Source: a virus. Taken from it: a stretch of DNA of 49,877 nucleotides. Location: positions 1-49,877 of the IMG/VR virus record IMGVR_UViG_3300022538_000866. One strand, 5' to 3'. Below, piece by piece: positions 6,692-12,811 of the stretch. The notes beneath the pieces were generated by a model, which saw only the letters and a list, made by a program, of their open reading frames with translations, ran no database searches and was not told where the DNA came from. Made by a program: the position numbers and the translations under genes. The stretch's first letter is position 1. Every line of letters begins with the position of its first letter.

Positions 6692-6730
6692 GATTTCTCC
6701 TTGTTAGATGTTAATATTTACTTTACCAAC

Positions 6731-6892
6731 TTAGAAGTATTTATTTCCATATTGTTTTTCCAGTAGCAATTGAAATGCCTCATCCCCCATATCCAGGGGG
6801 TGTCGTCTGCGGGCTCTCGCATCACAAATTTTCTTTATAAGCGCCGCGATTGCCACGGCTATGGCGGTAATGATTAAAACTGTATAATTCAT
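6731..6892 (-). CDS. Single-span membrane microprotein
   Basis: 53 residues from ATG at 6892, preceded by GAGGAGG; that Shine-Dalgarno overlaps the end of the upstream gene. Residues 2-20 (NYTVLIITAIAVAIAALIK) form one transmembrane helix, followed by a basic segment (KKICDARARRRH) and a soluble tail. The topology suits a holin-like or inner-membrane accessory peptide. No family recognised. Confidence 0.7.
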   Translation of the reverse strand: MNYTVLIITAIAVAIAALIKKICDARARRRHPLDMGDEAFQLLLEKQYGNKYF

Positions 6893-6893
6893 C

Positions 6894-7139
6894 TTATGCC
6901 TCCTCATTTAAAGACTTCGGTTTAGTATTTATCGGAACCCACCAACATTCGTGACCCCAAAGTATATTTCCATCATCAAGTTTAATTCGTACAAATCCAT
7001 TTTCATCTTTCTTAGCAAAGCCCTCTTTACCAATATGGAGTTTGCTGATTTCAGGAGTAGTGAGGGTAAAATCTTTCCCTCCCATTGTCCTTTTTAATCC
7101 TGTCACATCAACTATCTTACATCTAACTGGATATTTCAT
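6894..7139 (-). CDS. Small hypothetical protein
   Basis: 81 residues, ATG preceded by GGGAGG. The text suggests a small beta-barrel (YPVRCKIVDVTGLKR, FVRIKLDDGNILWGHECWWVP). It is closely spaced with its neighbours. No known domain recognised. Confidence 0.65.
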   Translation of the reverse strand: MKYPVRCKIVDVTGLKRTMGGKDFTLTTPEISKLHIGKEGFAKKDENGFVRIKLDDGNILWGHECWWVPINTKPKSLNEEA

Positions 7140-7155
7140 TTGAACCTCCCTGCAT

Positions 7156-7380
7156 TTAAAGACTATCTAACCATTCCCTACCACGCACATATACCTTATC
7201 ATATCTAGGAGGTGTGAAAGGCTTCTTAGTTTTTGCTATTACCGTACCTTCTCCCTTTAAAGCATCCTCGACATCTTGTAAAATCCGCCTACAATAAATG
7301 TTGAAGTCTCTATTCATGCAAAAATCCCGAATATTTTCTAATGCCTTTCTGTAGCGCCTTTCTAATGCTGTTTCACTCAT
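7156..7380 (-). CDS. Small helical protein, paralogue of the 16851 gene
   Basis: 74 residues. The segment RRYRKALENIRDFCMN with RRILQDVEDALKGE matches KYYREALSNILDYASE with ETIEKMALDALHGK in the cassette gene at 16851. The family is short phage-associated helical proteins of unknown role. Its Shine-Dalgarno (AAAGGAG) lies inside the degraded attC-like sequence left of the zinc-ribbon cassette at 7423. Confidence 0.65.
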   Translation of the reverse strand: MSETALERRYRKALENIRDFCMNRDFNIYCRRILQDVEDALKGEGTVIAKTKKPFTPPRYDKVYVRGREWLDSL

Positions 7381-7383
7381 AAT

Positions 7384-7432
7384 TCTCCTTTACCGTTTCC
7401 TGCGGTCAGGTTGAGCGGCTTGTTAGCCAGAA
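7384..7432 (-). other. Truncated attC-like site of the zinc-ribbon cassette
   Basis: On the minus strand TTCTGGCTAAC (7422-7432) is an R'' core. It is an exact complement of the cassette's first bases GTTAGCCAGAA (7644-7654). It continues CAAGCCGCTCAACCTGACCG, which is classic left-arm text of attC sites, but the right arm and a clean GTTRRRY are missing (only GGTAAAGG remains). The site is therefore degraded at its downstream end. Confidence 0.6.
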
Positions 7433-7635
7433 TATTTCCGTTTTCTACAACTTTGGCATATATTGGTATACCTCCAATCCGTCAGCAAAGCAGGCTTTTG
7501 TCCATTTTGATAACATTGGCAATAGATCTCTTTCTCCATTATTTGAGCAAGTTTTTGAATGGCTTTCTCTTTACATTCAGGACAAAACAAATCATTACCA
7601 TTAAAACATTGACCACATTTTTTACATTTAGACAT
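7423..7635 (-). CDS. Zinc-ribbon protein carried in an integron-like cassette
   Basis: 70 residues. Three CxxC units (CKKC, CPEC, CQSC) plus Cys10 are visible, enough for two zinc sites. The TAA stop (7423-7425) is part of the attC-like R'' core. The rightward ORF over the same bases is a shadow with no motifs. Function unknown; cassette-borne genes are usually accessory. Confidence 0.7.
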   Translation of the reverse strand: MSKCKKCGQCFNGNDLFCPECKEKAIQKLAQIMEKEIYCQCYQNGQKPALLTDWRYTNICQSCRKRKYSG

Positions 7636-7647
7636 GATGTTTTTTCT

Positions 7648-7780
7648 GGCTAACGATTAGATAAACTGCGTGAGATAGCGGAACCTGTAGGTTGAGGTAC
7701 GGGTAAGGATTACAGAGTACCAGGCCAACCCCGCATTATGGCACAGGATATCTCACGTCAGCTTTATTTGCTTGTTAGGA
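7648..7780 (-). other. Long attC-like recombination site (about 133 bp)
   Basis: Minus strand: R'' core ending at 7774 (AATCCTCCTAAC) and R' GTTAGCC (7648-7654). The arms are imperfect complements with extrahelical bases: AAGCAAATAAAGCTGACGTGAGATA on one side is matched by TATCTCACGCAGTTTATC on the other. The size and arrangement resemble the long attC sites of Vibrio-type cassette arrays. Confidence 0.65.
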
Positions 7781-7921
7781 GGATTCAAGATCCTCTCTAG
7801 CAGCATCGAGTTTACATTCAATATCTGTAGATAACTTTTCAAGCAATTCAATATAGTCATCAAGTGATATTCCCATAACTCTTTCATCTAACAGTTTAAT
7901 TATTTCATCATGTATAGTCAT
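7775..7921 (-). CDS. Small acidic helical protein in an integron-like cassette
   Basis: 48 residues from ATG at 7921, preceded by TTAGGAGGATT, so the cassette start supplies the Shine-Dalgarno. A longer frame upstream (to 8056) overlaps the resolvase gene and is rejected. Helical and acidic (DEIIKLLDERVMGISLDDY, IELLEKLSTDIECK). The stop lies in the attC R'' core. Function unknown. Confidence 0.7.
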   Translation of the reverse strand: MTIHDEIIKLLDERVMGISLDDYIELLEKLSTDIECKLDAAREDLESS

Positions 7922-7928
7922 ATTTAAA

Positions 7929-7985
7929 AATCCTCCTAACAGTAGGATAAGCTGCGCGCTACCTAAACCAATAGGTCTGCGCACA
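7929..7985 (-). other. Partial attC-like arm at the cassette entry
   Basis: Just before the G/TTAGGAG boundary, the minus strand has TGCGC-AG-ACCT (about 7970-7982) pairing with AGGT-A-GCGCGCA around a short loop. This is the asymmetric pairing with unpaired bases seen in attC. No R'' core is left, because the resolvase gene ends at 7987. It may mark where the cassettes entered. Confidence 0.4.
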
Positions 7986-7986
7986 A

Positions 7987-8478
7987 TTACTTCAGCTCCC
8001 TCCCCTGAAACTCCAGATGATCCCAATGGGCTACTGCGAGCCCGAAGGCTTGCCATAAATGGCTCTTCAGGCTATAAGTTATAGGGTTAGGATTTTTCTT
8101 GGTCCCTGGCGCTCCGAAGCGTGCTAAGAGCACGTCCCTGACGGCCTTATCTGCTCGCTTCGATGGCATCTGTCCTGTCAGCGCAAGGGTAACTTTGTAT
8201 CTCGGCACAAACTCTTTTTGTCCCTTCCATGCATGATAAAACTGGCCAGCCCATAATAGGGTATCAACTATTGCTGTGCCTCCATTTGTGATGTGCACCA
8301 TGCGCTCCACGGCAAGGATAATATCCTCTGCTATGCTCGCTACATCGCAATAATCGCCAATAAGGATATCAAGTAGCTCCTCGTTGGGGTGGGTCCCTTT
8401 GTTGAGGATTTCTTTTCCATTCCAATGAACGAAGCTACTGTGTTCGCTGCCCGGATCTAGGCCTATGACACTTTTCAT
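7987..8478 (-). CDS. RuvC-like Holliday-junction resolvase
   Basis: 163 residues. Acidic motifs of the RNase H fold are in place: VIGLDPGSEHSSF (Asp8), ILAVERM (Glu near 57) and the C-terminal HLWQAFGLAVAHWDH (Asp). The length suits RuvC-type enzymes. It would resolve branched DNA before packaging. The ATG overlaps the end of the methyltransferase remnant (ATGA). Confidence 0.8.
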   Translation of the reverse strand: MKSVIGLDPGSEHSSFVHWNGKEILNKGTHPNEELLDILIGDYCDVASIAEDIILAVERMVHITNGGTAIVDTLLWAGQFYHAWKGQKEFVPRYKVTLALTGQMPSKRADKAVRDVLLARFGAPGTKKNPNPITYSLKSHLWQAFGLAVAHWDHLEFQGRELK

Positions 8479-8788
8479 ATCAACCTCTCCTGTGCCAACT
8501 TTTTCAAAGGCATCTTAAGATATTCTGCTTTTAAGTCTATACCTATGGCTTTTCTGCCTAATTTCTTTGCTACTATGAGGGCCCTGCCGGAACCTGAGAA
8601 AGGGTCGAGGACGGTGCAGGATCCCAATCATCCCATACCTGCGGCTCAAGGCCATAATCCCGAAGCCCCCAATATGGAGGGCTTGTTACGGTACAATGCA
8701 CCGATTCAGCAGGCATTTCTCGCAACACATCAAGGATATGGCCTTGAAACTCGGTTATTTGAGAATCTTCATAAAAAGGTTTAATCAC
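8475..8788 (-). pseudogene. Remnant of a DNA methyltransferase with internal deletion and frameshift
   Basis: From GTG at 8788 the frame gives ITEFQGHILDVLREMPAES and motif IV TSPPYWGLRDYG, then YGLEPQVWDDWD. A shifted frame then gives VLDPFSGSGRALIVAKKLG (motif I) and AIGIDLKAEYL to the TGA at 8475. In intact beta-class N6-A/N4-C enzymes well over 100 residues separate these motifs. Here they are almost fused, with the junction at about 8615-8630 and a change of frame. The gene is therefore non-functional, unless it has been annotated across an assembly gap. Confidence 0.75.
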
Positions 8789-8789
8789 C

Positions 8790-8969
8790 TTATCTATTCC
8801 TTCTCTTACTCGCCTCAGTCATCTTCTTCTTTTTCTTGCGCTTTTGCCGGTGCCTCACCTCTGTCTTGGTAGGTCTTTCTATCAGCTTTCTCCGCTCTTC
8901 ATTTCTATGAAGGGAATCCAGAAGATCCTCCATATCCATCTCTTTAGCAACTCGTTTTAATTCATCCAT
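8790..8969 (-). CDS. Small basic protein with acidic N-terminus
   Basis: 59 residues from ATG 8969 after AAGGGAC. The N-terminal half is helical and acidic (ELKRVAKEMDMEDLLDSL). The C-terminal half is strongly basic with a Lys run (RQKRKKKKKM), probably nucleic-acid binding. It ends just before the GTG of the methyltransferase remnant. Confidence 0.6.
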   Translation of the reverse strand: MDELKRVAKEMDMEDLLDSLHRNEERRKLIERPTKTEVRHRQKRKKKKKMTEASKRRNR

Positions 8970-8974
8970 GTCCC

Positions 8975-9463
8975 TTACCCACTCAAGAACCTCTCCCTTT
9001 CTCTTTTATCTAACCTTCTTGCTATAGAAGCAAACAAGGGCCAGACAGGTGGATAAGCCTCCCGGTATGGTGCCATCAACTTAACACAACAATAGCTGTT
9101 TTTATCGACTTCTATTAGTCCAGCCTCTTGTGGAATTTCCTCAGTTTTGACTAAATCTGGTGGGGTTACAAAAAAGAATTGATTGCTGAAAAATAGAGCT
9201 GGCTGACGTTTCAATGGTCTTTTAATCTCTTCAAAGAAATCCGCCCGTGTCCTTTTTATTTCATAGGCTATTTTGTGCCAGCTTTTCGTAGGAAAGCAGT
9301 TTATTGCAAAAATATCTATGGTCTGTCCTGCAATACGACCATAACCGGTCCCTAACCTGAGTTCAAAAATAACAGCCCATTCGCCACTTTTGTTTGGCTT
9401 GTCGCGGTGCATGGCCCAAATTGCCCTTTTATAATGTTCATCGTAGGCGGTAAATATGGTCAT
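8975..9463 (-). CDS. PD-(D/E)XK-like nuclease (MmcB-type)
   Basis: 162 residues. The core is QTIDIFAINCFPTKSWHK, then YEIKRTRADFFEEI (Asp, then Glu-X-Lys), followed by KRPLKRQPALFF and VTPPDLVK. This is the arrangement of MmcB/DUF-type restriction-fold endonucleases common in phages. An upstream Glu (FELRLGTG) completes the site. It probably takes part in DNA repair or processing. Confidence 0.75.
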   Translation of the reverse strand: MTIFTAYDEHYKRAIWAMHRDKPNKSGEWAVIFELRLGTGYGRIAGQTIDIFAINCFPTKSWHKIAYEIKRTRADFFEEIKRPLKRQPALFFSNQFFFVTPPDLVKTEEIPQEAGLIEVDKNSYCCVKLMAPYREAYPPVWPLFASIARRLDKRERERFLSG

Positions 9464-9469
9464 GTCCTT

Positions 9470-9676
9470 TCACCTAAAATACTTCTTTTGAGATTTAATC
9501 AGTTCTGAGTGCTGTGCAAATATATTGCTAAAATTCCCCTCAATATATCTCTTTAAAATGACTCTTGTTTTGCATTTGGGGCAGTGCATCAGTATTTCCC
9601 AGTGTGTAACTGCTTTGATGTCCAGGGTTGTAGAGCAATCTTTAGCGGGGCACAAAAGCCAGTCCTTGAGTTTCAT
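9470..9676 (-). CDS. Zinc-ribbon protein
   Basis: 68 residues with LCPAKDC near residue 8 and HCPKCKTR near residue 32, one four-Cys zinc site. The C-terminus is basic. It overlaps the end of the upstream gene by 35 bp. No more specific role seen. Confidence 0.65.
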   Translation of the reverse strand: MKLKDWLLCPAKDCSTTLDIKAVTHWEILMHCPKCKTRVILKRYIEGNFSNIFAQHSELIKSQKKYFR

Positions 9677-9989
9677 AACGCCTCATTACGTTTGCAAAGG
9701 TTTTTGGCTCCAAGTAGATTATCTTGATCGGTTTGCTCAGGGCAAAGGCCATACCAAAATCGAAAATAGTTCCCATAGACCGCTGATCCCAGAAGATGTC
9801 TACCCTATCTGCCCACTCGATAAGAGATCTGTTATGCTCGCAGATGCCGAGCTCGTCTAATTCATGGTCATCAAAAGCTGGTATTTCTACCTTATGACCT
9901 TCTCTGATAAGTCCAGACCTATGGCGAATAATTCTGTCTCGATATTGTGTGCTTCCAATAATGGTGACTTTGATTTTCTTAACCTCCAT
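9642..9989 (-). CDS. Nucleoside 2-deoxyribosyltransferase-like protein
   Basis: 115 residues. The start (KVTIIGSTQYRDRI) and the block IEWADRVDIFWDQRSMGT followed by FDFGMAFALSKPI are the Rossmann-like pattern of the NDT/DUF4406 family. In these, a conserved acidic residue sits in a GT-x3-G-x-A loop. It is shorter than catalytic NDTs and may be a nucleotide-binding relative. Such genes are frequent in phages for nucleotide salvage. Confidence 0.65.
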   Translation of the reverse strand: MEVKKIKVTIIGSTQYRDRIIRHRSGLIREGHKVEIPAFDDHELDELGICEHNRSLIEWADRVDIFWDQRSMGTIFDFGMAFALSKPIKIIYLEPKTFANVMRRYETQGLAFVPR

Positions 9990-9990
9990 T

Positions 9991-10182
9991 TTACTCTAAA
10001 AGATCCTTGGATTCATAGTTTAGTAGAATCCCTATCTGATCCAGTTTAGGAAAGGGGCATGTCCTCCTATTCAGAAGAGTATAAAGACCTTGCCTGGTCA
10101 TGTTTAACTCCTTGGCGAGCCTGTATTTTGACCACCCTCTTCTTTCAAGCTCTTTTATTATTTTTTCGCTATTGATTTTCAT
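9991..10182 (-). CDS. XRE-family repressor (helix-turn-helix)
   Basis: 63 residues, almost entirely one HTH: WSKYRLAKELNMTRQGLYTLLNR. There is no dimerisation or cleavage domain, so it is Cro-like in size. It is transcribed divergently from the gene at 10315 across a two-promoter intergenic region, the usual layout of an immunity or early-gene switch. Confidence 0.8.
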   Translation of the reverse strand: MKINSEKIIKELERRGWSKYRLAKELNMTRQGLYTLLNRRTCPFPKLDQIGILLNYESKDLLE

Positions 10183-10192
10183 GATTATCTAT

Positions 10193-10220
10193 TCTATATT
10201 AAAAAATATCGAGATGTCAA
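10193..10220 (-). promoter_or_regulatory. Promoter for the XRE repressor
   Basis: Minus strand TTGACA (10215-10220), 16 bp, TATAGA (10193-10198). It is back to back with the rightward promoter. The two -35 regions form mirrored ATGTCAA (10214-10220) and TTGACAT (10250-10256), which may also serve as operator half-sites. Confidence 0.65.
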
Positions 10221-10249
10221 CTTTTTTTTATTTTATAGTAATTTTTTTC

Positions 10250-10278
10250 TTGACATTCCCATTCAACTGCGCTATGCT
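10250..10278 (+). promoter_or_regulatory. Early rightward promoter
   Basis: TTGACA (10250-10255), 17-bp spacer, TATGCT (10273-10278). It lies 36 bp before the ATG at 10315 and would read into the recombination operon up to 17.7 kb. The long poly-T and AT tract upstream (10221-10249) could act as an UP element. Confidence 0.75.
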
Positions 10279-10314
10279 GACTCAAAATCAATCATCGAAT
10301 CAAAAGGAGTAATT

Positions 10315-10458
10315 ATGAACAAAATCACATCAAGTATTTCCAGACTCAAGAAGACAGGCAAAGCCAGATTTAATGAGTCTGTCAAAATATCCAAAGAAGA
10401 GAAAGCTCGGCATTTGCATCCCAGGCGCTTACGAAAAGGTATAGAGGATAACAAGTAA
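10315..10458 (+). CDS. Small basic protein, first gene of the early operon
   Basis: 47 residues, ATG preceded by AAAAGGAG. Basic and helical (SRLKKTGKARFNESVKIS, ARHLHPRRLRKGIEDNK). Its position opposite an XRE repressor is that of Cro or antirepressor genes, but no HTH is obvious. Too short for family assignment. Confidence 0.65.
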   Translation: MNKITSSISRLKKTGKARFNESVKISKEEKARHLHPRRLRKGIEDNK

Positions 10459-10637
10459 GATTTCACGGCCACTCTCTCACCCTGGCCTGGATCACTCTGT
10501 ACCTGTGGAAATGAGAGGGCCAAACGCCTACCCGCTCTCAACTGACCAATAGCGGACCCCCTGGGAAAGCTTAAAAGGTCTGAGAGCCGATGGTGTGAGG
10601 AAAGAAAGTATTTATCAACATTAAATAAGGAGATCTT
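10459..10637 (+). other. Structured interval with two interchangeable hairpins
   Basis: No gene. CTCTCA (10474-10479) pairs with TGAGAG (10512-10517), and GCTCTCA (10534-10540) with TGAGAGC (10581-10587). The second stem extends through GACC/GGTC. Since both stems use the same bases, the arms can swap partners and give alternative folds. It ends in GAGGAAAGAAAG.ATTTATCAAC, text repeated before the gene at 11217. Confidence 0.45.
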
Positions 10638-10919
10638 ATGGAATCATCAGACTGGGCAGAAGATACACCATCAGGCAAGACATTAGGCAATGTAAGACAA
10701 GAGTGCAAACCTGATTATGAGGGAATGATAAATGAATTAAAGACAAAGCTTAGGTATACTCGTATTTTCTACGGTGCATGTGAGGAGTTTATACTGCATG
10801 GGCCTAATGTCCTAAACAAAAAGCATCTAAAGGATCTCATAGGACACCTGCATATCGAGGTAAAGCAAACAGAGATAGCCTTAGACCAGTTAATGGAAAA
10901 AGCTGAAAAAGAGTCTTAA
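10638..10919 (+). CDS. Hypothetical helical protein
   Basis: 93 residues, ATG preceded by AAGGAG. Helical with a likely coiled-coil end (LHIEVKQTEIALDQLMEKAEKES). No known domain recognised. It is flanked on both sides by structured non-coding DNA. Confidence 0.6.
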   Translation: MESSDWAEDTPSGKTLGNVRQECKPDYEGMINELKTKLRYTRIFYGACEEFILHGPNVLNKKHLKDLIGHLHIEVKQTEIALDQLMEKAEKES

Positions 10920-10982
10920 TACCGCAGAAGTAGGGTGAAAGTCCTGTCTGCTGGTTATTGAGAAAAGTGCCAATTAATATAT

Positions 10983-11156
10983 GCTGGCAGTGGTACGGGG
11001 GGGGAAACGTGCCTGCGTTGAGTGGCATTGACGCAAAAATCTGAGTAGACGAGAGTCGAAAGGGACAGATAGAGGGGGATGATATCTCTATTTGTGAAGA
11101 AACTATAATAGCCAATTATATGATTTACCCTATCGGTGAAAAACCGATCTGCCAGC
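10983..11156 (+). ncRNA. Structured segment closed by GCTGGCAG/CTGCCAGC
   Basis: The 297-bp gap between genes 10919 and 11217 is rich in hairpins. GCTGGCAG (10983-10990) and CTGCCAGC (11149-11156) form a perfect 8-bp closing stem. Inside are ATCGGT/ACCGAT (11132-11148), ATAGAG/CTCTAT and GCGT/ACGC. The same 8-bp pair closes the segment 17296-17417, and a 7-bp version closes a tight hairpin at about 11773. No ORF fits. Possibly a recurring RNA element. Confidence 0.45.
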
Positions 11157-11216
11157 TCCCTATTTGATGGTGAGAGGAAAGAAAGGATTTATCAACCTTA
11201 AAAGAGAGGATAAAAC

Positions 11217-11444
11217 ATGGATGAAGAAAAACTGTACATTAGCTCGAAGCTATATCGAGGCATCCCGATGAATGAGCATACATTTCTCGCAGAGGTTAAG
11301 CGAGAAAATGTACCGCTAAACCATGATAACCGCGAAGGCTACATGGTAACATATCCTGATGGGTATGTGTCCTGGTCTCCGAAGGAAGCCTTTGAAATCG
11401 CCAACCGGGAAGTGACTGAGGCTGAAAAAGATCTCGTCTGGTAG
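11217..11444 (+). CDS. Hypothetical protein, DUF-type phage early protein
   Basis: 75 residues, ATG preceded by GAGAGGAT. The text YLISSKLY..GIPMNEHTF and REGYMVTYPDGYVSWSPKEAFE is of a type often annotated as a small phage protein next to recombination genes. No biochemical role is known. The leftward ORF over it is a shadow. Confidence 0.7.
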   Translation: MDEEKLYISSKLYRGIPMNEHTFLAEVKRENVPLNHDNREGYMVTYPDGYVSWSPKEAFEIANREVTEAEKDLVW

Positions 11445-11447
11445 AAG

Positions 11448-11541
11448 TTAGGTGGCAAGAGGGAGGTTTCAAAAGCCTATGCGTAGGCAAAGCATGGGAT
11501 ACAGCCGGATGATATGTGGGAGGTGCCGGTGAGCCACCTAA
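11448..11541 (+). other. Structured segment closed by TTAGGTGGC/GCCACCTAA
   Basis: A perfect 9-bp stem (11448-11456 with 11533-11541) encloses a hairpin GCCTA-TGCG-TAGGC and further pairing. It fills the gap between genes 11444 and 11569. It starts with GTTAGG, like a cassette boundary, but there is no coding sequence inside and no AAC core at the far end (CCTAAAAC), so it is not called an attC. Confidence 0.4.
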
Positions 11542-11568
11542 AACCCAAATAACTATGGATGGTGTTAT

Positions 11569-11748
11569 ATGAAAGTACAACTTGAAATGGGTGTATGGCT
11601 TGCAGATGGCGATGGTGATCCGCCTCGAACATTAATCGAAGAAAATTCCAAGGAGTTTAACAGCGAAAAGGAGGCGCTTGTGGCCCTGGCTAAGGCAAGG
11701 GAATATAGCCCATTTAAGAATGCAGTATTGCAAGAAGATTTATTTTGA
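11569..11748 (+). CDS. Small hypothetical protein
   Basis: 59 residues from ATG 11569. Acidic N-terminal half with GVWLADGDGDPPRTLIEE, helical C-terminus (SEKEALVALAKAREYSP). The Shine-Dalgarno is weak (GGATGG). No family recognised. Codon use matches its neighbours. Confidence 0.55.
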   Translation: MKVQLEMGVWLADGDGDPPRTLIEENSKEFNSEKEALVALAKAREYSPFKNAVLQEDLF

Positions 11749-12079
11749 GGCTAATAGGAGGTTGCTGGCACCTGCCAGCAATTAAATATCTGAGGGGTTA
11801 AACGACAAGACGACAGCGGGAGGTAGAGTCTCAGTAGGCCTTGGGGGCCACCTTCCAAAAAGGAGGCCAAAGGTTCCTCTCATCGAAATCCCGCAGAGGT
11901 TCCCGTGCTGCAATAATGCCGGGTGTCAATACCGCAGAGGGGTGAAATCCCCCTCACCTTTTAAGCGAGCCGTTGAAAGACAAGGGTCGGGGAGCCAACA
12001 AAAGAGGTAAGCTGCATAGCTAATGGAAAGCGCAGTATAGGTGCCAGGAGGTTGGTGGCTCGCTTTTAAATTATTTGTT
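11749..12079 (+). other. Long structured gap before the 12080 gene
   Basis: About 330 bp without a convincing gene. TTGCTGGC-ACCT-GCCAGCAA (about 11773-11792) is a perfect hairpin. GAGGGG-TGAAA-TCCCC follows at about 11935-11951. AAGCGAGCC (11963-11971) pairs with GGCTCGCTT (12057-12065) across 103 nt. The phrase AATACCGCAGA occurs here and at about 10918. A GTG frame from 12041 overlaps the last stem and is not preferred as the gene start. Confidence 0.4.
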
Positions 12080-12604
12080 ATGCGTAAAGAACCTAAATGG
12101 ATAATCGGTCAAGATGGAGAATTAGAATTATATGAATTATACCGACGGCATTATTCCAGCTGGAAAAATCCAAGGCCGAAGATTCGCCAACTTGTTGGTC
12201 CTGGACAGCATATTATTCTGACTCTCCCAGATCGATCAGCCCTCTTTGTATGGAGAAAATTTATAGATGACAGTGGACAAGAAGGAATCAACTGTGCCGT
12301 GTTTAGAAACGAATCAGAATATCTCTCATCTGACCTTATCCGAGAGGCTGACGCCATTGCTGATTTCTGCTGGTCTGGTGAGAGGCACTACACTTACATT
12401 CGGGCGGAGGTTATTAAATCAAGGAATCCAGGCTGGTGTTTTATATGCGCCGGATGGAAACGCTGTGGATATACTAAGGCAGGTTTGCATGTTTTAGAGC
12501 GCATAACAAGCAAATCCAATATCTGTGGCACTTGTGATGGATCAGGGGAGATCCCCTGTCCGGATGGTTTCGCAATTTGCCGAGAATGTTGGGGCCGCCG
12601 GTAG
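12080..12604 (+). CDS. Phage early protein with C-terminal CxxCxGxG zinc motif
   Basis: 174 residues from ATG 12080; a GTG frame could extend to 12041. The block HIILTLPDRSALFVWRKF, then GINCAVFRNESEYLSSDLIR and NPGWCFICAGWKRCGYTK, is a conserved phage/bacterial family of unknown function. The end, CGTCDGSGEIPC..GFAICRECWG, is a DnaJ-type zinc knuckle. The nested leftward ORFs are shadows. Confidence 0.75.
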   Translation: MRKEPKWIIGQDGELELYELYRRHYSSWKNPRPKIRQLVGPGQHIILTLPDRSALFVWRKFIDDSGQEGINCAVFRNESEYLSSDLIREADAIADFCWSGERHYTYIRAEVIKSRNPGWCFICAGWKRCGYTKAGLHVLERITSKSNICGTCDGSGEIPCPDGFAICRECWGRR

Positions 12605-12616
12605 GGGGATGATATT

Positions 12617-12811
12617 ATGATCTGTTGGTATTGCATCGAAAAATTCCTGGCTACCAAAGAGACAATAAAATGCAAAATCGACGGGCGAATCATCCCGAGG
12701 GATCTTTTATTGAGCAAAAGAACCTATAATGATTGTCCTGTGGAGCCAAAAGTAGAGGGAAAGGAGGCACTATGCCTAAAGAAAAGAAAGAGACAGTCAA
12801 CCAAGAATTAA
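12617..12811 (+). CDS. Small Cys-containing protein
   Basis: 64 residues beginning MICWYCIEKF, one CxxC, and a second Cys pair spread later. It overlaps the start of the coiled-coil gene by 40 bp. The basic C-terminal tail (KKRKRQSTKN) comes from that overlap. Moderate support; the overlap makes the true end uncertain. Confidence 0.5.
   Translation: MICWYCIEKFLATKETIKCKIDGRIIPRDLLLSKRTYNDCPVEPKVEGKEALCLKKRKRQSTKN

Larger units (their letters stand above)
7422..7940 (-). mobile_element. Two integron-type gene cassettes in tandem
   Basis: Each cassette begins with G/TTRRRY, and its first bases are the exact complement of the R'' core after its own gene. The first uses GTTAGGAGGATT (12 of 12; 7929-7940 and 7774-7785). 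The second uses GTTAGCCAGAA (11 of 11; 7644-7654 and 7422-7432). In both, the gene's stop codon lies inside R''. This self-complementarity is the defining property of integron cassettes that came from circular intermediates. No integrase gene is present. Confidence 0.7.

Noticed and set aside
8545-8784. Rightward 79-residue ORF
   Set aside because: It is the opposite strand of the methyltransferase remnant and has no recognisable motif or ribosome-binding site.
10918-11216. Group II intron or ribozyme because of GGGTGAAAGTCC text
   Set aside because: No domain V hairpin, no reverse transcriptase and no interrupted gene; the interval lies between two intact small genes.
11448-11541. attC site
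   Set aside because: It opens with GTTAGG but lacks an AAC core at the far end, contains no gene and its stem is a perfect match without the usual unpaired bases.
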